Shown here: positions 1-9,600 of the stretch, piece by piece
Layout: every line of letters begins with the position of its first letter
How positions within the stretch are numbered: the first letter of the stretch is position 1
NCBI RefSeq assembly: GCF_003610995.1
Contig: NZ_CP032543.1
Location: 5,890,001-5,954,000, forward strand
Direction of reading: 5' to 3'
DNA length: 64,000 bases
Source of the DNA: Streptomyces griseus subsp. griseus
GTDB taxonomy: Bacteria; Actinomycetota; Actinomycetes; Streptomycetales; Streptomycetaceae
The notes under the pieces: generated by a model
What the model was told of the DNA's origin: nothing
What the model saw: only the letters and a program-made list of their open reading frames with translations
The model's database searches: none
Made by a program: the position numbers and the translations under genes

Positions 1-1968
1 CCTGGCAACCTGGACGATCTGCTGAACCTCAAGGCGGACATCCCGGTCACCGAGAGCATCGGCGACCTCGGTGGCATCAACAACCCCGGAGGCCCCGGCG
101 GCGGGACGAACGCCCCGAGCCTCGACGATGTCAGCGGCGTGGTCACCGAGAAACTCGGCAACCTCGGCGACGTCAACAACCCCGGCGGCGGCCCGCTCCC
201 CGTGGCTCCGAACCTCAACAACCTCGGCGCGAACATCAACGGCCCTGTCACCAGCCGGAACCCCAACGACGCGGCCAACCAGGCGATCACCGAGAACCTG
301 GGCAACCTCGGCGGGCTCAACAAGGACGGGGGCGGCACCCTCGGTACCCCGACCGGCGGCAGCACCCAGCTCGACGGCAACCAGCTCACCACCGGCTTCC
401 CGGACGGCAGCAGCAGTTCCTTCGACAAGGACACCGGGGTGCTCACCACCACCCACCCGGACGGCAGCGTCACGACGCAGAACCTGAACGACGGCGCCCG
501 GGTGACCAACCCGGACGGCTCGGTCACCTCCCTCGGCGACGACGGCAAGCTGACGACGACGTTCCCGGACGGCACGAAGCAGGAGATCGACCCCGCGACC
601 GGCCAGGCCACCTCCACCGCCCCCGACGGCACCGTCACGACGGAGAACCTCGGCAACCTCGGCGGGCTCAACGGCCGCAACAACATCCCGGACCTGAGCG
701 ACCTGGGCAACATCAACGCCGATCTGCCCACCGAGTCCCGTGGCGACCGGGACTCCATCGGGGACCTGAACGGCCCGGGTGACCGGGAGACCGTGGACAA
801 CCTGGGCGACCTCGGGAACCTGAACTCCGACACCACGGGGCTGAAGTCCCCGACCGGCAGCCTCACCGGGCTGGAGAACGGCGACTTCGCCACCACGTTC
901 CCCGACGGGTCCAAGGCCGTCTTCGACCCGGACACGGGGCAGCTCACCAGCATCGCTCCGGACGGATCCAAGGTCACCACGGACCTCACCCACGGTGCCG
1001 AGGTGACCAACCCGGACGGCTCCGTCTCCAAGCTGGACAACGGCCGGTTCCTCAACTCCTTCCCCGACGGATCCAGTCACTCCATCGACCCGGACACCGG
1101 CACCACCACCGTCACCGACCCCCAGGGCAAGACCGAGACGGTCACCCTGGACGAGCTCAACTCGCGCGGCGGCAACAACAGCCGGCAGGACCTCCTCGAC
1201 CAGCTGCGGGATCTCGGCCAGAACCGTGACCTCGACAACCCCGGGAACCTGAACGGCAACCGCGATCTCGACAACCTCGGGAACCTGAACCGCGACCTCG
1301 ACGGTCTCAACACCCAGCGGAACCTGGACCTGGACGGTCTCAACACCCAGCGCAACCTGGACCTCGACGCCCTCAAGGGGCTCGGCGGAGGCGGCGGCGG
1401 TGGGGGCGGCGGCGACGGCATCAGCACCCGCGACGTCAACCTCTCGGAGCTGGGGCTCGGAGCGGGCGGCTCCGGTGGCGGGCCCGGGGGCGGTGGTCCC
1501 GGTGCGAACCTCCCCTCGTCGGAGACGCTCGGCCAGGTCTCCCCGCTCTCCGACAGCCCCGCGAGCAACGCGGCGGGCCCCGGCCCCGGAGCCGGCGGCA
1601 ACGGCCCGGGAGCACCCGGCGCCCCGGGCGCGCCCGGCACCCCCGGGATGCCGATGGGCGGCGGCATGGGCGGTATGGGTGCGGGCGGCGGCGACAAGGG
1701 CAACGGAGAGCGCGTGCGCTCCGTCCTCGTGGACGCCGCGGAGGAGAGCGAGCGGCGCAACCGCCGCCGCCGTAGCTCGTGGAACCGGCAGGAGGACAGC
1801 GACACCTTCCTCACCCCCGCCTCCCGCGTCGCCACCACCGGTGGCGACTCCGCCGAGGAGGAACAGGAGCAGAGCCGCCGGCCCGCGACCTCGGCCGACT
1901 ACCTGGAGGAGGACGTGGACGTCTGGGGCACCGAGGAAGGCGGCACCCCGGCCGTGATCGGCCGGTGA
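1..1968 (+). CDS. Repeat-rich type VII secretion-associated protein, 3' part (5' end outside window)
   Basis: The reading frame is already open at base 1, so only the last 655 residues are visible. Three zones can be seen. The first (about residues 1-280) and second contain many copies of NLGDLGNLN/NLGGLN-like motifs and PDGS/PDGT hairpin-like units (TTxFPDGSxxxxDxxTG) of about 20 residues. Residues about 400-430 have two near-identical LDGLNTQRNLD copies. The third is a Gly/Pro-rich low-complexity stretch (about 460-570), followed by a charged tail with RRNRRRRSSW and the ending VWGTEEGGTPAVIG. That tail resembles the C-termini of actinobacterial PPE/AAWKG-type WXG100-superfamily proteins. 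It lies directly upstream of YbaB-like and WXG100-like genes, so a role in an ESX-type secretion locus is inferred. No catalytic motif is visible. Confidence 0.75.
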   Translation, partial: PGNLDDLLNLKADIPVTESIGDLGGINNPGGPGGGTNAPSLDDVSGVVTEKLGNLGDVNNPGGGPLPVAPNLNNLGANINGPVTSRNPNDAANQAITENLGNLGGLNKDGGGTLGTPTGGSTQLDGNQLTTGFPDGSSSSFDKDTGVLTTTHPDGSVTTQNLNDGARVTNPDGSVTSLGDDGKLTTTFPDGTKQEIDPATGQATSTAPDGTVTTENLGNLGGLNGRNNIPDLSDLGNINADLPTESRGDRDSIGDLNGPGDRETVDNLGDLGNLNSDTTGLKSPTGSLTGLENGDFATTFPDGSKAVFDPDTGQLTSIAPDGSKVTTDLTHGAEVTNPDGSVSKLDNGRFLNSFPDGSSHSIDPDTGTTTVTDPQGKTETVTLDELNSRGGNNSRQDLLDQLRDLGQNRDLDNPGNLNGNRDLDNLGNLNRDLDGLNTQRNLDLDGLNTQRNLDLDALKGLGGGGGGGGGGDGISTRDVNLSELGLGAGGSGGGPGGGGPGANLPSSETLGQVSPLSDSPASNAAGPGPGAGGNGPGAPGAPGAPGTPGMPMGGGMGGMGAGGGDKGNGERVRSVLVDAAEESERRNRRRRSSWNRQEDSDTFLTPASRVATTGGDSAEEEQEQSRRPATSADYLEEDVDVWGTEEGGTPAVIGR

Positions 1969-1979
1969 CGGCCTTTCAG

Positions 1980-2008
1980 CCCTCCGGTGCGGGGGCGGGT
2001 GCGGAGGG
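1980..2008 (+). terminator. Possible hairpin terminator/attenuator
   Basis: An inverted repeat CCCTCCG/CGGAGGG (1980-1986 and 2002-2008, 15-nt loop) begins 12 bp after the stop of the preceding gene. There is no T tract, as is usual in Streptomyces. It could end or attenuate transcription before the YbaB-like gene. The stem is short, so this is a weak call. Confidence 0.3.
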
Positions 2009-2077
2009 CGGACACGGTGGACGTACGGTCGTGTCCGGGGACGGCGGGACCGGAACGGCAGGAGAGGGCGGGCGGGC

Positions 2078-2533
2078 ATGACGGAACCGATGGAGAAGCG
2101 CCTGGAGAAGGCCATGGCCGAACTGCACGCAGCTCAGGAGGCGGTCGCCCGCACCGAGCGCGAGCTGCGGTCCGCGTCGTTCGCCGTGGTCTCCTCCGAC
2201 CGTGCGGTACGGGCCACCGCCGGCCCGCAGGGCGAGTTGTCGGGCATCGAGTTCCTGGACCACAAGTACCGGGACATGTCGCCCCAGGAGCTGGCCGCCA
2301 GCGTCCTGGAGGCGGCGAGCGCGGCCCGGGTGAAGATGAACCGGCACGTGATGAAGGCGATGGCGCCCTTCACCGAGCCCAGCAGCGAGGTGCCGGAGCT
2401 GAAGGGCTTCGAGATGGACTGGGAGCGCATCTTCGGCCCCGAGGTGCTGCGCGAGGACGATGACGACAAGGCACGCGGCGGACCGGCCACCCCGGCCTGG
2501 CGCGACGCACTCGGCGAAGAGGGAGAGGACTGA
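2078..2533 (+). CDS. YbaB/EbfC family nucleoid/ESX-associated protein
   Basis: The protein has 151 residues. It starts at an ATG preceded by AGGAGAG. An N-terminal helix (EKRLEKAMAELHAAQEAVART) is followed by the YbaB-type beta region (VSSDRAVRATAGPQGELSGIEF) and a second helix with the characteristic LAASVLEAASAARVKM segment. YbaB/EbfC proteins form tweezer-like dimers that bind DNA. ESX loci often encode a diverged relative (EspL-like), thought to support effector production or stability. The gene ends 2 bp before the WXG100-like gene, so the two are almost certainly co-transcribed. DNA binding by this copy is inference. Confidence 0.8.
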   Translation: MTEPMEKRLEKAMAELHAAQEAVARTERELRSASFAVVSSDRAVRATAGPQGELSGIEFLDHKYRDMSPQELAASVLEAASAARVKMNRHVMKAMAPFTEPSSEVPELKGFEMDWERIFGPEVLREDDDDKARGGPATPAWRDALGEEGED

Positions 2534-2535
2534 CG

Positions 2536-2904
2536 ATGGGGCAGCGCTACTACGTCGACCCGCAGCGCATCGAGTCCGAGACGCGGCAGCTGGAGGAGAT
2601 CGGGAAGCTGGCCCGGTCCATGACCGAGGAGTTCCTCGACGACCTGGCCCCCACGATCAGCTGGCCCGGCACCAACAGCGAGTTCTCGGAGAAGGCCCGG
2701 CCGCAGGAGCAGAAGGAGCGGCAGATCACCAAGGACACCGTGATGGCCGTCCAGGACGCGGTGATGGCCATCACCGACGCCACGCTCAGCAACGTCCGGA
2801 TGATGCAGGAGACCCGCGACCGCAACATCGAGGAGATCGACCGCAACAACAACCGTCTGGACGCGGACGGACTCGGCGGCCCGGGCAGGTATGGCCGGCG
2901 CTGA
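2536..2904 (+). CDS. Small WXG100-like (EsxA/B-type) secreted protein
   Basis: The protein has 122 residues and is nearly all helical. A first helix (residues about 8-35) leads to a SWPG turn at about residues 41-44, in the place of the family's W-x-G hinge. A second long helix (about 50-105) and a Gly/Arg tail follow. This helix-turn-helix shape and size fit the WXG100/LXG-partner class secreted by type VII systems. The ATG is preceded by GAGAGG and lies 2 bp after the YbaB-like stop. Its position just before the giant effector suggests it is the small chaperone or partner that docks with the WXG100-like N-terminus of that effector. This is inferred; the hinge is not the strict WxG. Confidence 0.6.
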   Translation: MGQRYYVDPQRIESETRQLEEIGKLARSMTEEFLDDLAPTISWPGTNSEFSEKARPQEQKERQITKDTVMAVQDAVMAITDATLSNVRMMQETRDRNIEEIDRNNNRLDADGLGGPGRYGRR

Positions 2905-2985
2905 CCTCCGCACCGCAGGCCGCTCCCGTGCGCACACGGGAGCGGCCGGTCAGTGCTGCCCGCGCGGCCCCCGGGGCGGCCGCCG

Positions 2986-5900
2986 GTGAGCATCCAGGTA
3001 TCGCCCGAGGTCAACGCCATGATCTTCATCCTCACCGGGGAGAAGCTCATGGACGCCGACGAGGACCTCGCCTTCGAGAGCCGTGGACCCTACTCCCGCC
3101 TCGGGCGCAAGGTGAAGCAGCTGTCCGCGCTGATCGACAAGTCGGTCCACGACATCGGCGAGTCCATGCCGGACGACCTCGCCGAGTCGTACCGCAAGGC
3201 GATGGGCACGCTCATCGACGACGGCGGCAAGAACTACCTGAAGGACTTCGCCGGGCAGCTCGACAAGATCGCGGAGGGCCGCCGCAAGACCTCCATGGAC
3301 ATCATGGAGTCCAAGTGGCAGGTCATCGCCGAGATCATCCGGCTGCTGATCGAGATCGCCATCTACCTGGCCATGTCCTTCTTCACCGGTGGCGCCTCGG
3401 CCAGCCAGATCATGCTGGCCAAGATGCGCAGCCGCTTCTTCATCCTCACCACCCTCAGCCACCTGCTCCAGCGGCTGCACCTGACGCCCTCGCTGACCGA
3501 GGCGTTCGCCGAGGCGTTCACCACCTTCGCCGTGCGGCTCGCGATGATGAACTTCGCCCCCAACGGCCGCCGCCCCGACTCCATCGACTGGAGCGACATC
3601 GGCAAGGCCGCCGCGTTCGGTGCCGCGGCGGGCTTCTTCACCAGCATCTTCGAGAACGTCGCCAGGAACATCGTCCGCAGCTTCGACGGCAAGTTCCTGA
3701 AGAACGGCCCGGATCTCGACTTCAAGAACCCCAACTGGCGTGACACGCCGAACATCGACATCAAGGGCAACGGCCCGACCCCGAACCCCAAGCCGGGCCC
3801 CGAGGTCGACCTCCCCAAGGACCGCCCCGGCCCCGAGCTGAACCCGCCCGGCAACGGCCCCGGCCCCTCGCCCAACCCGGTGCCCGTCACCTTCCGGGAC
3901 GGCCCGCTCGCCTTCCGGAACAATCCCGAGCTGTGGCGCAACAGCAACATCCTGCGCTTCAACCTCGACCGGCCGGGCGTGCTGGCCGGGCGCTACGGGA
4001 TCAAGGGGACGGTGGACTTCATCGCCGCCGGAGCGGGCGAGGTGGTCGGGGAGATCCTGATCAAGGGGGCCTTCGAGGGCGACTGGTCCTCCAGCTGGAC
4101 CACCTTCGTCGGCGCGGGCGTCAGCAGCCGTGTGGAGTCCACCCTCATGGGGACCGCGCTGAACAGCGCCGCCGAACTGCGCCACGTCATCGACAAGATG
4201 CGTCTCCAGCAGCCGCCCACCGTCTCCGGCGGCGCGAGCGACTCCGCGACCCGTGGCGCGGGCAACGGCCCCGACCGTGCCGAGGGACCGCCGCGTACCG
4301 ACGGCACCGGCGGCGGGGGAGACGCCGGCCTGTCCTCGCCCCCTCCCGTCGTCCAGCAGACCACGGGCCAGGGCGACTTCAGCGGCAGCCAGTCGCCGCC
4401 CCCCTACGTCTCGCAGGACCCGCCGCCCTACTTCTCGGCCGACCCGCCGCCGTACACCCCCGGCCCGCTGCCGGTGACCGCCGCCGAGAACGCGCTGTGG
4501 CAGCAGGTCCACCAGGGCCCCGCCGAGGTGCGCGAGCAGGCGCTGCGGGAGCTCGCGGCCCTCCGGGGCACCCAGACGCCGGGTCCCGCCGAGATCGGCG
4601 TACGCGACGGGGTGCACGAGCGGCTGTCGCAGCTGCCCGAGATACGGGTGGTGCCCACCGGGAACACCCCGGCCGGCCAGGTCGACACCGACGCGGTGCG
4701 CCGCGCCCTGGAGAGCTTCGGCACGCCGGTGACGGTGGACACGCCGATCCCGGGGCCGGGAGCCCAGCCGTCGGACGCCGGCTCACCCGGCGGGGTGCAG
4801 GGCCCGGTGGGGTCGCCCACCACCGGAACGCCCGGCGGGGCGGGCACGGCCGAGTCGCCGGTCACCGAGCCCCCTTCCGTTCCCGACCGGCAGAACCAGC
4901 CCGGCCCGGACGGCCGCACCACCGCTCCTCCCCAGGTGGACACCAGCGGTTCGTACGGGGACACGCGTGCTCCCGGAGAGGCCGACGGCGGGCCCGGGAC
5001 GCGCGACCTGGGTGGCGACGCGCCGGTCACCGCCGAGGGCCCCGGCACCCAGGCGCCCCCGCTGACCGTGGTCGTCTCCGAGGGGCCGCCGCCGCTCGCC
5101 GCATCGCCGGAGGCGGCCGCGCTCCTGGACGGCGCCGGGGTGGACCGGGCCGTGGTGCTCGGTCCGCCGACCGGGACCGACGCGACGGGCCAGCCGGTAC
5201 GCGACGCGGTCGAGCTGACCCGGGAGGGACCCGGCGCGCCCGTGGAGGTGCGCCCGCTCACCGGCCCCGGCTCCAGCCCCCTGCCCGACAGCGGCGCCGA
5301 CACGGCGTTCCCGGGCGCGAACGTGCTCCTGCCGCTCGCGGACGCCCTGGGCGTGCCCCCCGTCATGCCGGCCGCTCCACCGCCCACCGCCCCGCCCACC
5401 GCACCGCCCGCCTCGTCGGCCAACCCGGCGACCCCGCCGCCGCGTTCCGTCGCTCAGGGCGGCCCGACCGGTGACAACGGAGCGGTCCAGCCCCCGCCGC
5501 GCGACCAGGCGGCGGAGACCACCACCGAGGCGCCGCCGGAGACCTCCACCGGGACCCCGGAGACCTCCACCGACACCGAGTCCGGGACCGTCGAGTCCGG
5601 GACCGGCCCGCGCCGTACCGAGTCCGGGCCACCCGTCGTCGACCCCTCCTCGGTGAAGGTGGTGTCGGGCGAACCGGCTCCCCTCACCGGTGATCTGCGG
5701 GACCTGGACGTCAAGCCGACGGTGATCACCACCACCGGCTCCACGCCCGGCCCCGACGTCAAGCCTCCGCCTCTCGACACCACCCCCGAGGCCGCTCCGG
5801 ACGCCAAGCCGCCCACCGTCACGACCACCCCGGACGCCAAGCCGCCGGCCGTCACGACCACCCCGGACGCCAAGCCGCCGGCCGTCACGACCACCACCGA

Positions 5901-6672
5901 GGCCCCCGTCGTCTCCAAGCACGCCGCCGACGCCCGGCCCTGGACCGGGACGGCCACCGATGTGCACCTGGAATCGGGCCGTGGGGAGGGGAGCCTCACC
6001 GCCACCCCTCCGCCCGTGGTGCCCCCGCCCGGACAGATCATCGTGCGCCCCGTCGGCCCGGCGGGAGGCCAAGGCGGAACCCCGGCACGTCCGTCGGCCG
6101 ACTCCCCGGTCGGCGACGTGGCCCCGGAGAGCGAGGGCCCGCGCCCGACGCGGGGAGAGACCCCCAGCGACCCCGACCCGCAGTCGAGGCGGGACAGCGT
6201 CATGGAGGCGGGAGGAGAGACACCGGGCCCGGCCACCACCAGCACCACCGACGCGGACGGCACCCCGTCACTCCCCGCGACCGGGCCCTCGATCACCCCG
6301 CTCACCGGCGAGCCGGTCCCCTTCGACCAGCTCCGGCGCTTTGTGCCGCAGACCGCCGTCACGCCGCAACCCGGCGTCGCCGTACGGACGTTGGCGATCT
6401 CGCAGAGCCCGGCCGAGGACGGTACGGAGCGGAGCGCGGGCCGTGAGGCGCTGCTCGGCCAGGACACCTTCCGCGGGGTCCGCACCACCTCGGCCGAGCC
6501 GCCGCCCTCCGAGTCCTCCGAAGCCCCGCCCGCCGCGCCCCGTACGGTCTTCACCGGTCCGCCGACCGCGCTCCCCGGCTCCGGCACCGCACGCGGCGCC
6601 GACTACTTCGTGGGTCACGGCACCCCCGCACCGTCACCCTCGGCACGGACATCGTCGGCCGCCCGACGGTGA
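2986..6672 (+). CDS. Giant T7SS polymorphic toxin, 5' reading frame (CpnT-like trafficking domain and linkers)
   Basis: GTG at 2986 is preferred because the conserved family sequence begins there (VSIQVSPEVNAMIFILTGEK); an earlier GTG at 2953 adds only low-complexity residues. This frame encodes 1,228 residues. Residues 1 to about 250 form the helical WXG100-like/CpnT N-terminal domain, which recruits toxins to type VII secretion, with a hydrophobic helix around ViAEIIRLLIEIAIYLAMSFF. The next 150 residues are conserved (GxxxAAFGAAAGFF, then FIAAGAGEVVGEILIKGAFEGDW). Long Pro/Thr/Gly-rich linkers fill about 400-1190, including DAKPPAVTTTP repeats. The frame ends in ADYFVGHGTP, the first half of an HG...C module, then runs out of frame to a TGA overlapping the next GTG. 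The module continues in frame 3, so this is the 5' part of one gene of about 10.6 kilo-residues rather than a complete protein. Confidence 0.85.
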   Translation: MSIQVSPEVNAMIFILTGEKLMDADEDLAFESRGPYSRLGRKVKQLSALIDKSVHDIGESMPDDLAESYRKAMGTLIDDGGKNYLKDFAGQLDKIAEGRRKTSMDIMESKWQVIAEIIRLLIEIAIYLAMSFFTGGASASQIMLAKMRSRFFILTTLSHLLQRLHLTPSLTEAFAEAFTTFAVRLAMMNFAPNGRRPDSIDWSDIGKAAAFGAAAGFFTSIFENVARNIVRSFDGKFLKNGPDLDFKNPNWRDTPNIDIKGNGPTPNPKPGPEVDLPKDRPGPELNPPGNGPGPSPNPVPVTFRDGPLAFRNNPELWRNSNILRFNLDRPGVLAGRYGIKGTVDFIAAGAGEVVGEILIKGAFEGDWSSSWTTFVGAGVSSRVESTLMGTALNSAAELRHVIDKMRLQQPPTVSGGASDSATRGAGNGPDRAEGPPRTDGTGGGGDAGLSSPPPVVQQTTGQGDFSGSQSPPPYVSQDPPPYFSADPPPYTPGPLPVTAAENALWQQVHQGPAEVREQALRELAALRGTQTPGPAEIGVRDGVHERLSQLPEIRVVPTGNTPAGQVDTDAVRRALESFGTPVTVDTPIPGPGAQPSDAGSPGGVQGPVGSPTTGTPGGAGTAESPVTEPPSVPDRQNQPGPDGRTTAPPQVDTSGSYGDTRAPGEADGGPGTRDLGGDAPVTAEGPGTQAPPLTVVVSEGPPPLAASPEAAALLDGAGVDRAVVLGPPTGTDATGQPVRDAVELTREGPGAPVEVRPLTGPGSSPLPDSGADTAFPGANVLLPLADALGVPPVMPAAPPPTAPPTAPPASSANPATPPPRSVAQGGPTGDNGAVQPPPRDQAAETTTEAPPETSTGTPETSTDTESGTVESGTGPRRTESGPPVVDPSSVKVVSGEPAPLTGDLRDLDVKPTVITTTGSTPGPDVKPPPLDTTPEAAPDAKPPTVTTTPDAKPPAVTTTPDAKPPAVTTTTEAPVVSKHAADARPWTGTATDVHLESGRGEGSLTATPPPVVPPPGQIIVRPVGPAGGQGGTPARPSADSPVGDVAPESEGPRPTRGETPSDPDPQSRRDSVMEAGGETPGPATTSTTDADGTPSLPATGPSITPLTGEPVPFDQLRRFVPQTAVTPQPGVAVRTLAISQSPAEDGTERSAGREALLGQDTFRGVRTTSAEPPPSESSEAPPAAPRTVFTGPPTALPGSGTARGADYFVGHGTPAPSPSARTSSAARR
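6622..6632 (+). other. Apparent -1 frame change at a C5 run inside the giant toxin gene
   Basis: Frame 1 reads GHGTP up to the CCC codon at 6625-6627; frame 3 from CGC at 6627 reads RTVTLGTDIVGRPTVKVSG without interruption into the 9,386-codon frame. Joined, GHGTP-RTVTLG completes an HG...C module with His at 6616 and Cys at 6756. Adding one C to the run (C5 to C6), or a single-tRNA -1 slip on CCC within the C run, restores the frame exactly. The frame-1 stop follows 43 nt downstream. Candidates are a sequencing error in a homopolymer, a genuine inactivating mutation, or programmed frameshifting. Confidence 0.85.
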
Positions 6673-9600
6673 AGGTCAGCGGGGTCCAGCTGGGCGAGTT
6701 GCTCAAGCACTGGGCGAGGGAAGGGGACCAGGACCGGCCGCTGGTGCTGTTCTCCTGCGAGACCGGGCAGCAGCCGAGGATCGCGGGCCTGCCGGTCGCC
6801 CAGCACGTGGCGAACCGGACCGGGCGCCCGGTGTACGCGCCGACCACCGAGGCGGGCACGGCAAAGGACCGGGACGGAAACGTACGCGCGGTACTCGCCG
6901 AAGGACCCGACGGCCCGGGCCGCTGGCGGCTGTTCACCCCGGAGCCCACCGGAACCGAACTGGACGACCTGGCGCGCGACGCCGGACTGCACGCGGGCCC
7001 GGACCCGGCCGACGCCTTCGCCCGCGCACGGACCCTCCAGCAGATCCGCACCCTGCGCGACGTCCTCGGCCCCGACGCCGAACAGCGGCCGGGCCACCGG
7101 GAGTTGCTGGCGGGCCTCGCGTACGTGGACGGGCTGCGCTGGCGCGGCCCGGGCAGTGCGGCACGGTACGGCGACGGCCGGATGACACCCGGCCTGCTGG
7201 ACCGGATGGTCACCGACTGGCACGCCGACGGCGGGCGGCCGCGGGTCGACCCGGGCACGGGCCCGACCCGCGGGCAGTACACCGCGTTCCTGGAGGCCGC
7301 CGCCGGACTGCGTGCCGCCGCGACCCCCGCGACCACCCTCGACAGCCTGCTGCCGCCCCCGCCGCCCGCGCCGGCACCCGGCACCCTGGTCTCGCAGTCC
7401 GATGTGCTCGGTCTCTCCTACGCGCGGTCCGCGCAGATCGCCTGGTCGCTCTCCGACGCCCCGCTGCCCCTGTCCGACCTGGACCTCGGCCCCGACGACA
7501 CCGCCGAACTGGCCCGCCGCCTGCACCGTCCGGAGCCCACGGAGCCGTCCGTCCCACCCGCCCCGTCCGTCCCGCAGGAAGCGCCTCCGACGAACTCCCT
7601 CGTCGTCAACGCCTATACGGCGCGGCATACGTACGGTATTCCGGAAAAGAATTTCGACAAGTTCCGTGATGTGGCGCGGAATCGGAATGTCGTCGTGGAT
7701 GTGCGGCCGACGAATCCTTCGGCGCCGAAGTGGCTGGATGCGGGGGCGTTGCCGAAGCCGCCGGAGATCAAGGCGAAGACGGTCGGCGGGGTCGATGTCC
7801 TGCTGGGCGCGGATGCGGGGAATGTCGGTCTGGTCGGTTATTTCAAGCCGGTGTTGCCGGATCAGGGTTCTGTTCCGGTGGATGCGTGGGATCGGGTGGT
7901 TTCGCGGTTCAATCAGCGGTCCACGGAGTTCCATGAGTTGGCCGGGGCGATGGCCCGGTACGAGGCCGAGGGCCGGTTCACGGTTCACGACGGGATCGTG
8001 TTCGGTGTCGATGGTGATGGTGGGCGCCGTCCGATCACCGGGGATCATGATGTGTTCGATGTGTCGTCGCCGGACGGTTCGCGGCTTTCGCATCCTGAGC
8101 ATGATGCGTTGATCGACGAGATGCGGGCCAAGGACATGGCTGTGGCGCACGGTGCGCACATGTTCTGGAATCCGCCGACGGCTTTCGACAAGTCCGTGTT
8201 CGACAAGATCGTCAGCTCGCACCAGGGCCCGTCCGGCGAACCGCTGCTCCGCTTCAGCCCCAACAGCGACCACGCCGTCCTCACCTGGGTGCAGAAGCCC
8301 AAGCCCGGGCAGGTCGACTCCTATACGGCGCGGCATACGTACGGTATTCCGGAAAAGAATTTCGACAAGTTCCGTGATGTGGCGCGGAATCGGAATGTCG
8401 TCGTGGATGTGCGGCCGACGAATCCTTCGGCGCCGAAGTGGCTGGATGCGGGGGCGTTGCCGAAGCCGCCGGAGATCAAGGCGAAGACGGTCGGCGGGGT
8501 CGATGTCCTGCTGGGCGCGGATGCGGGGAATGTCGGTCTGGTCGGTTATTTCAAGCCGGTGTTGCCGGATCAGGGTTCTGTTCCGGTGGATGCGTGGGAT
8601 CGGGTGGTTTCGCGGTTCAATCAGCGGTCCACGGAGTTCCATGAGTTGGCCGGGGCGATGGCCCGGTACGAGGCCGAGGGCCGGTTCACGGTTCACGACG
8701 GGATCGTATTCGGTGTCGATGGTGATGGTGGGCGCCGTCCGATCACCGGGGATCATGATGTGTTCGATGTGTCGTCGCCGGACGGTTCGCGGCTTTCGCA
8801 TCCTGAGCATGATGCGTTGATCGACGAGATGCGGGCCAAGGACATGGCTGTGGCGCACGGTGCGCACATGTTCTGGAATCCGCCGACGGCTTTCGACAAG
8901 TCCGTGTTCGACAAGATCGTCAGCTCGCACCAGGGCCCGTCCGGCGAACCGCTGCTCCGCTTCAGCCCCAACAGCGACCACGCCGAACTCATGCACGCCG
9001 AGCCCCGACCGGCCTCCCGGCCCTCCCCGTCCGGCCGCCCCGAGAGCATCGCCGAGGACGTGAACCTGTTCAGCAGGGACACCGGGACGCCGGACCTCGG
9101 GGGAACCGTCCACGCGGACGGGCAGGTGCTCCACCGGCTGCACACTCCGGGCGACGGGGACTGCCTCTTCCGCTCGCTCCTGGACACCGCGCGCAGCCGC
9201 GCCGTGCCGCCCGCGTGGGCCGCACTCAACGTCGCCGGGCTCCGCACGCTGCTGCGCGACCGGCTCACCGGCTCCGAACTGCTCACCCCGGACGTCGAGG
9301 CCACACCGGACCCGGTGCTCGCCGTCGTCGACGATCTGCGGATGACCGCCTTGGCCGGGGTGGGGAACCCGGAGGCGCGGGAGCGGATCGGGCAGCGCTG
9401 GGACCGTATCCAGCAGGCGGTCGTCACCGAGGGCGACGGGCGGCAGTGGCGCAGGATCCTCCGGGACAGCGGCTACCCCCACCTCGCCGAGGTGGCACCG
9501 ACCCCCGCCGACGCCCGCCGGCTCGGCACCGACGGGCTGATCCTCGCGGCGGCCGAGTCCACGGCCCTGTGGTCCTCGCCCTTCGCCGACGCCCTCCCGC

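Noticed and set aside
139..1350. Regular repeats in the first gene, considered as a CRISPR array or non-coding repeat
   Set aside because: The repeats are in frame, vary in length and sequence, and encode NLGDLGNLN and PDGS units within a continuous reading frame.
2953..2985. Upstream GTG start for the toxin gene
   Set aside because: It adds only LPARPPGRPP before the conserved VSIQVSPEVNAMIF start and lacks a better ribosome site.
6669..6671. GTG as a genuine start of a separate 9,386-residue protein
   Set aside because: The domain continues upstream in the same frame to 6627 and completes the module begun in frame 1, and no ribosome site precedes the GTG. Kept only as a fallback if the frame break is real and unsuppressed.
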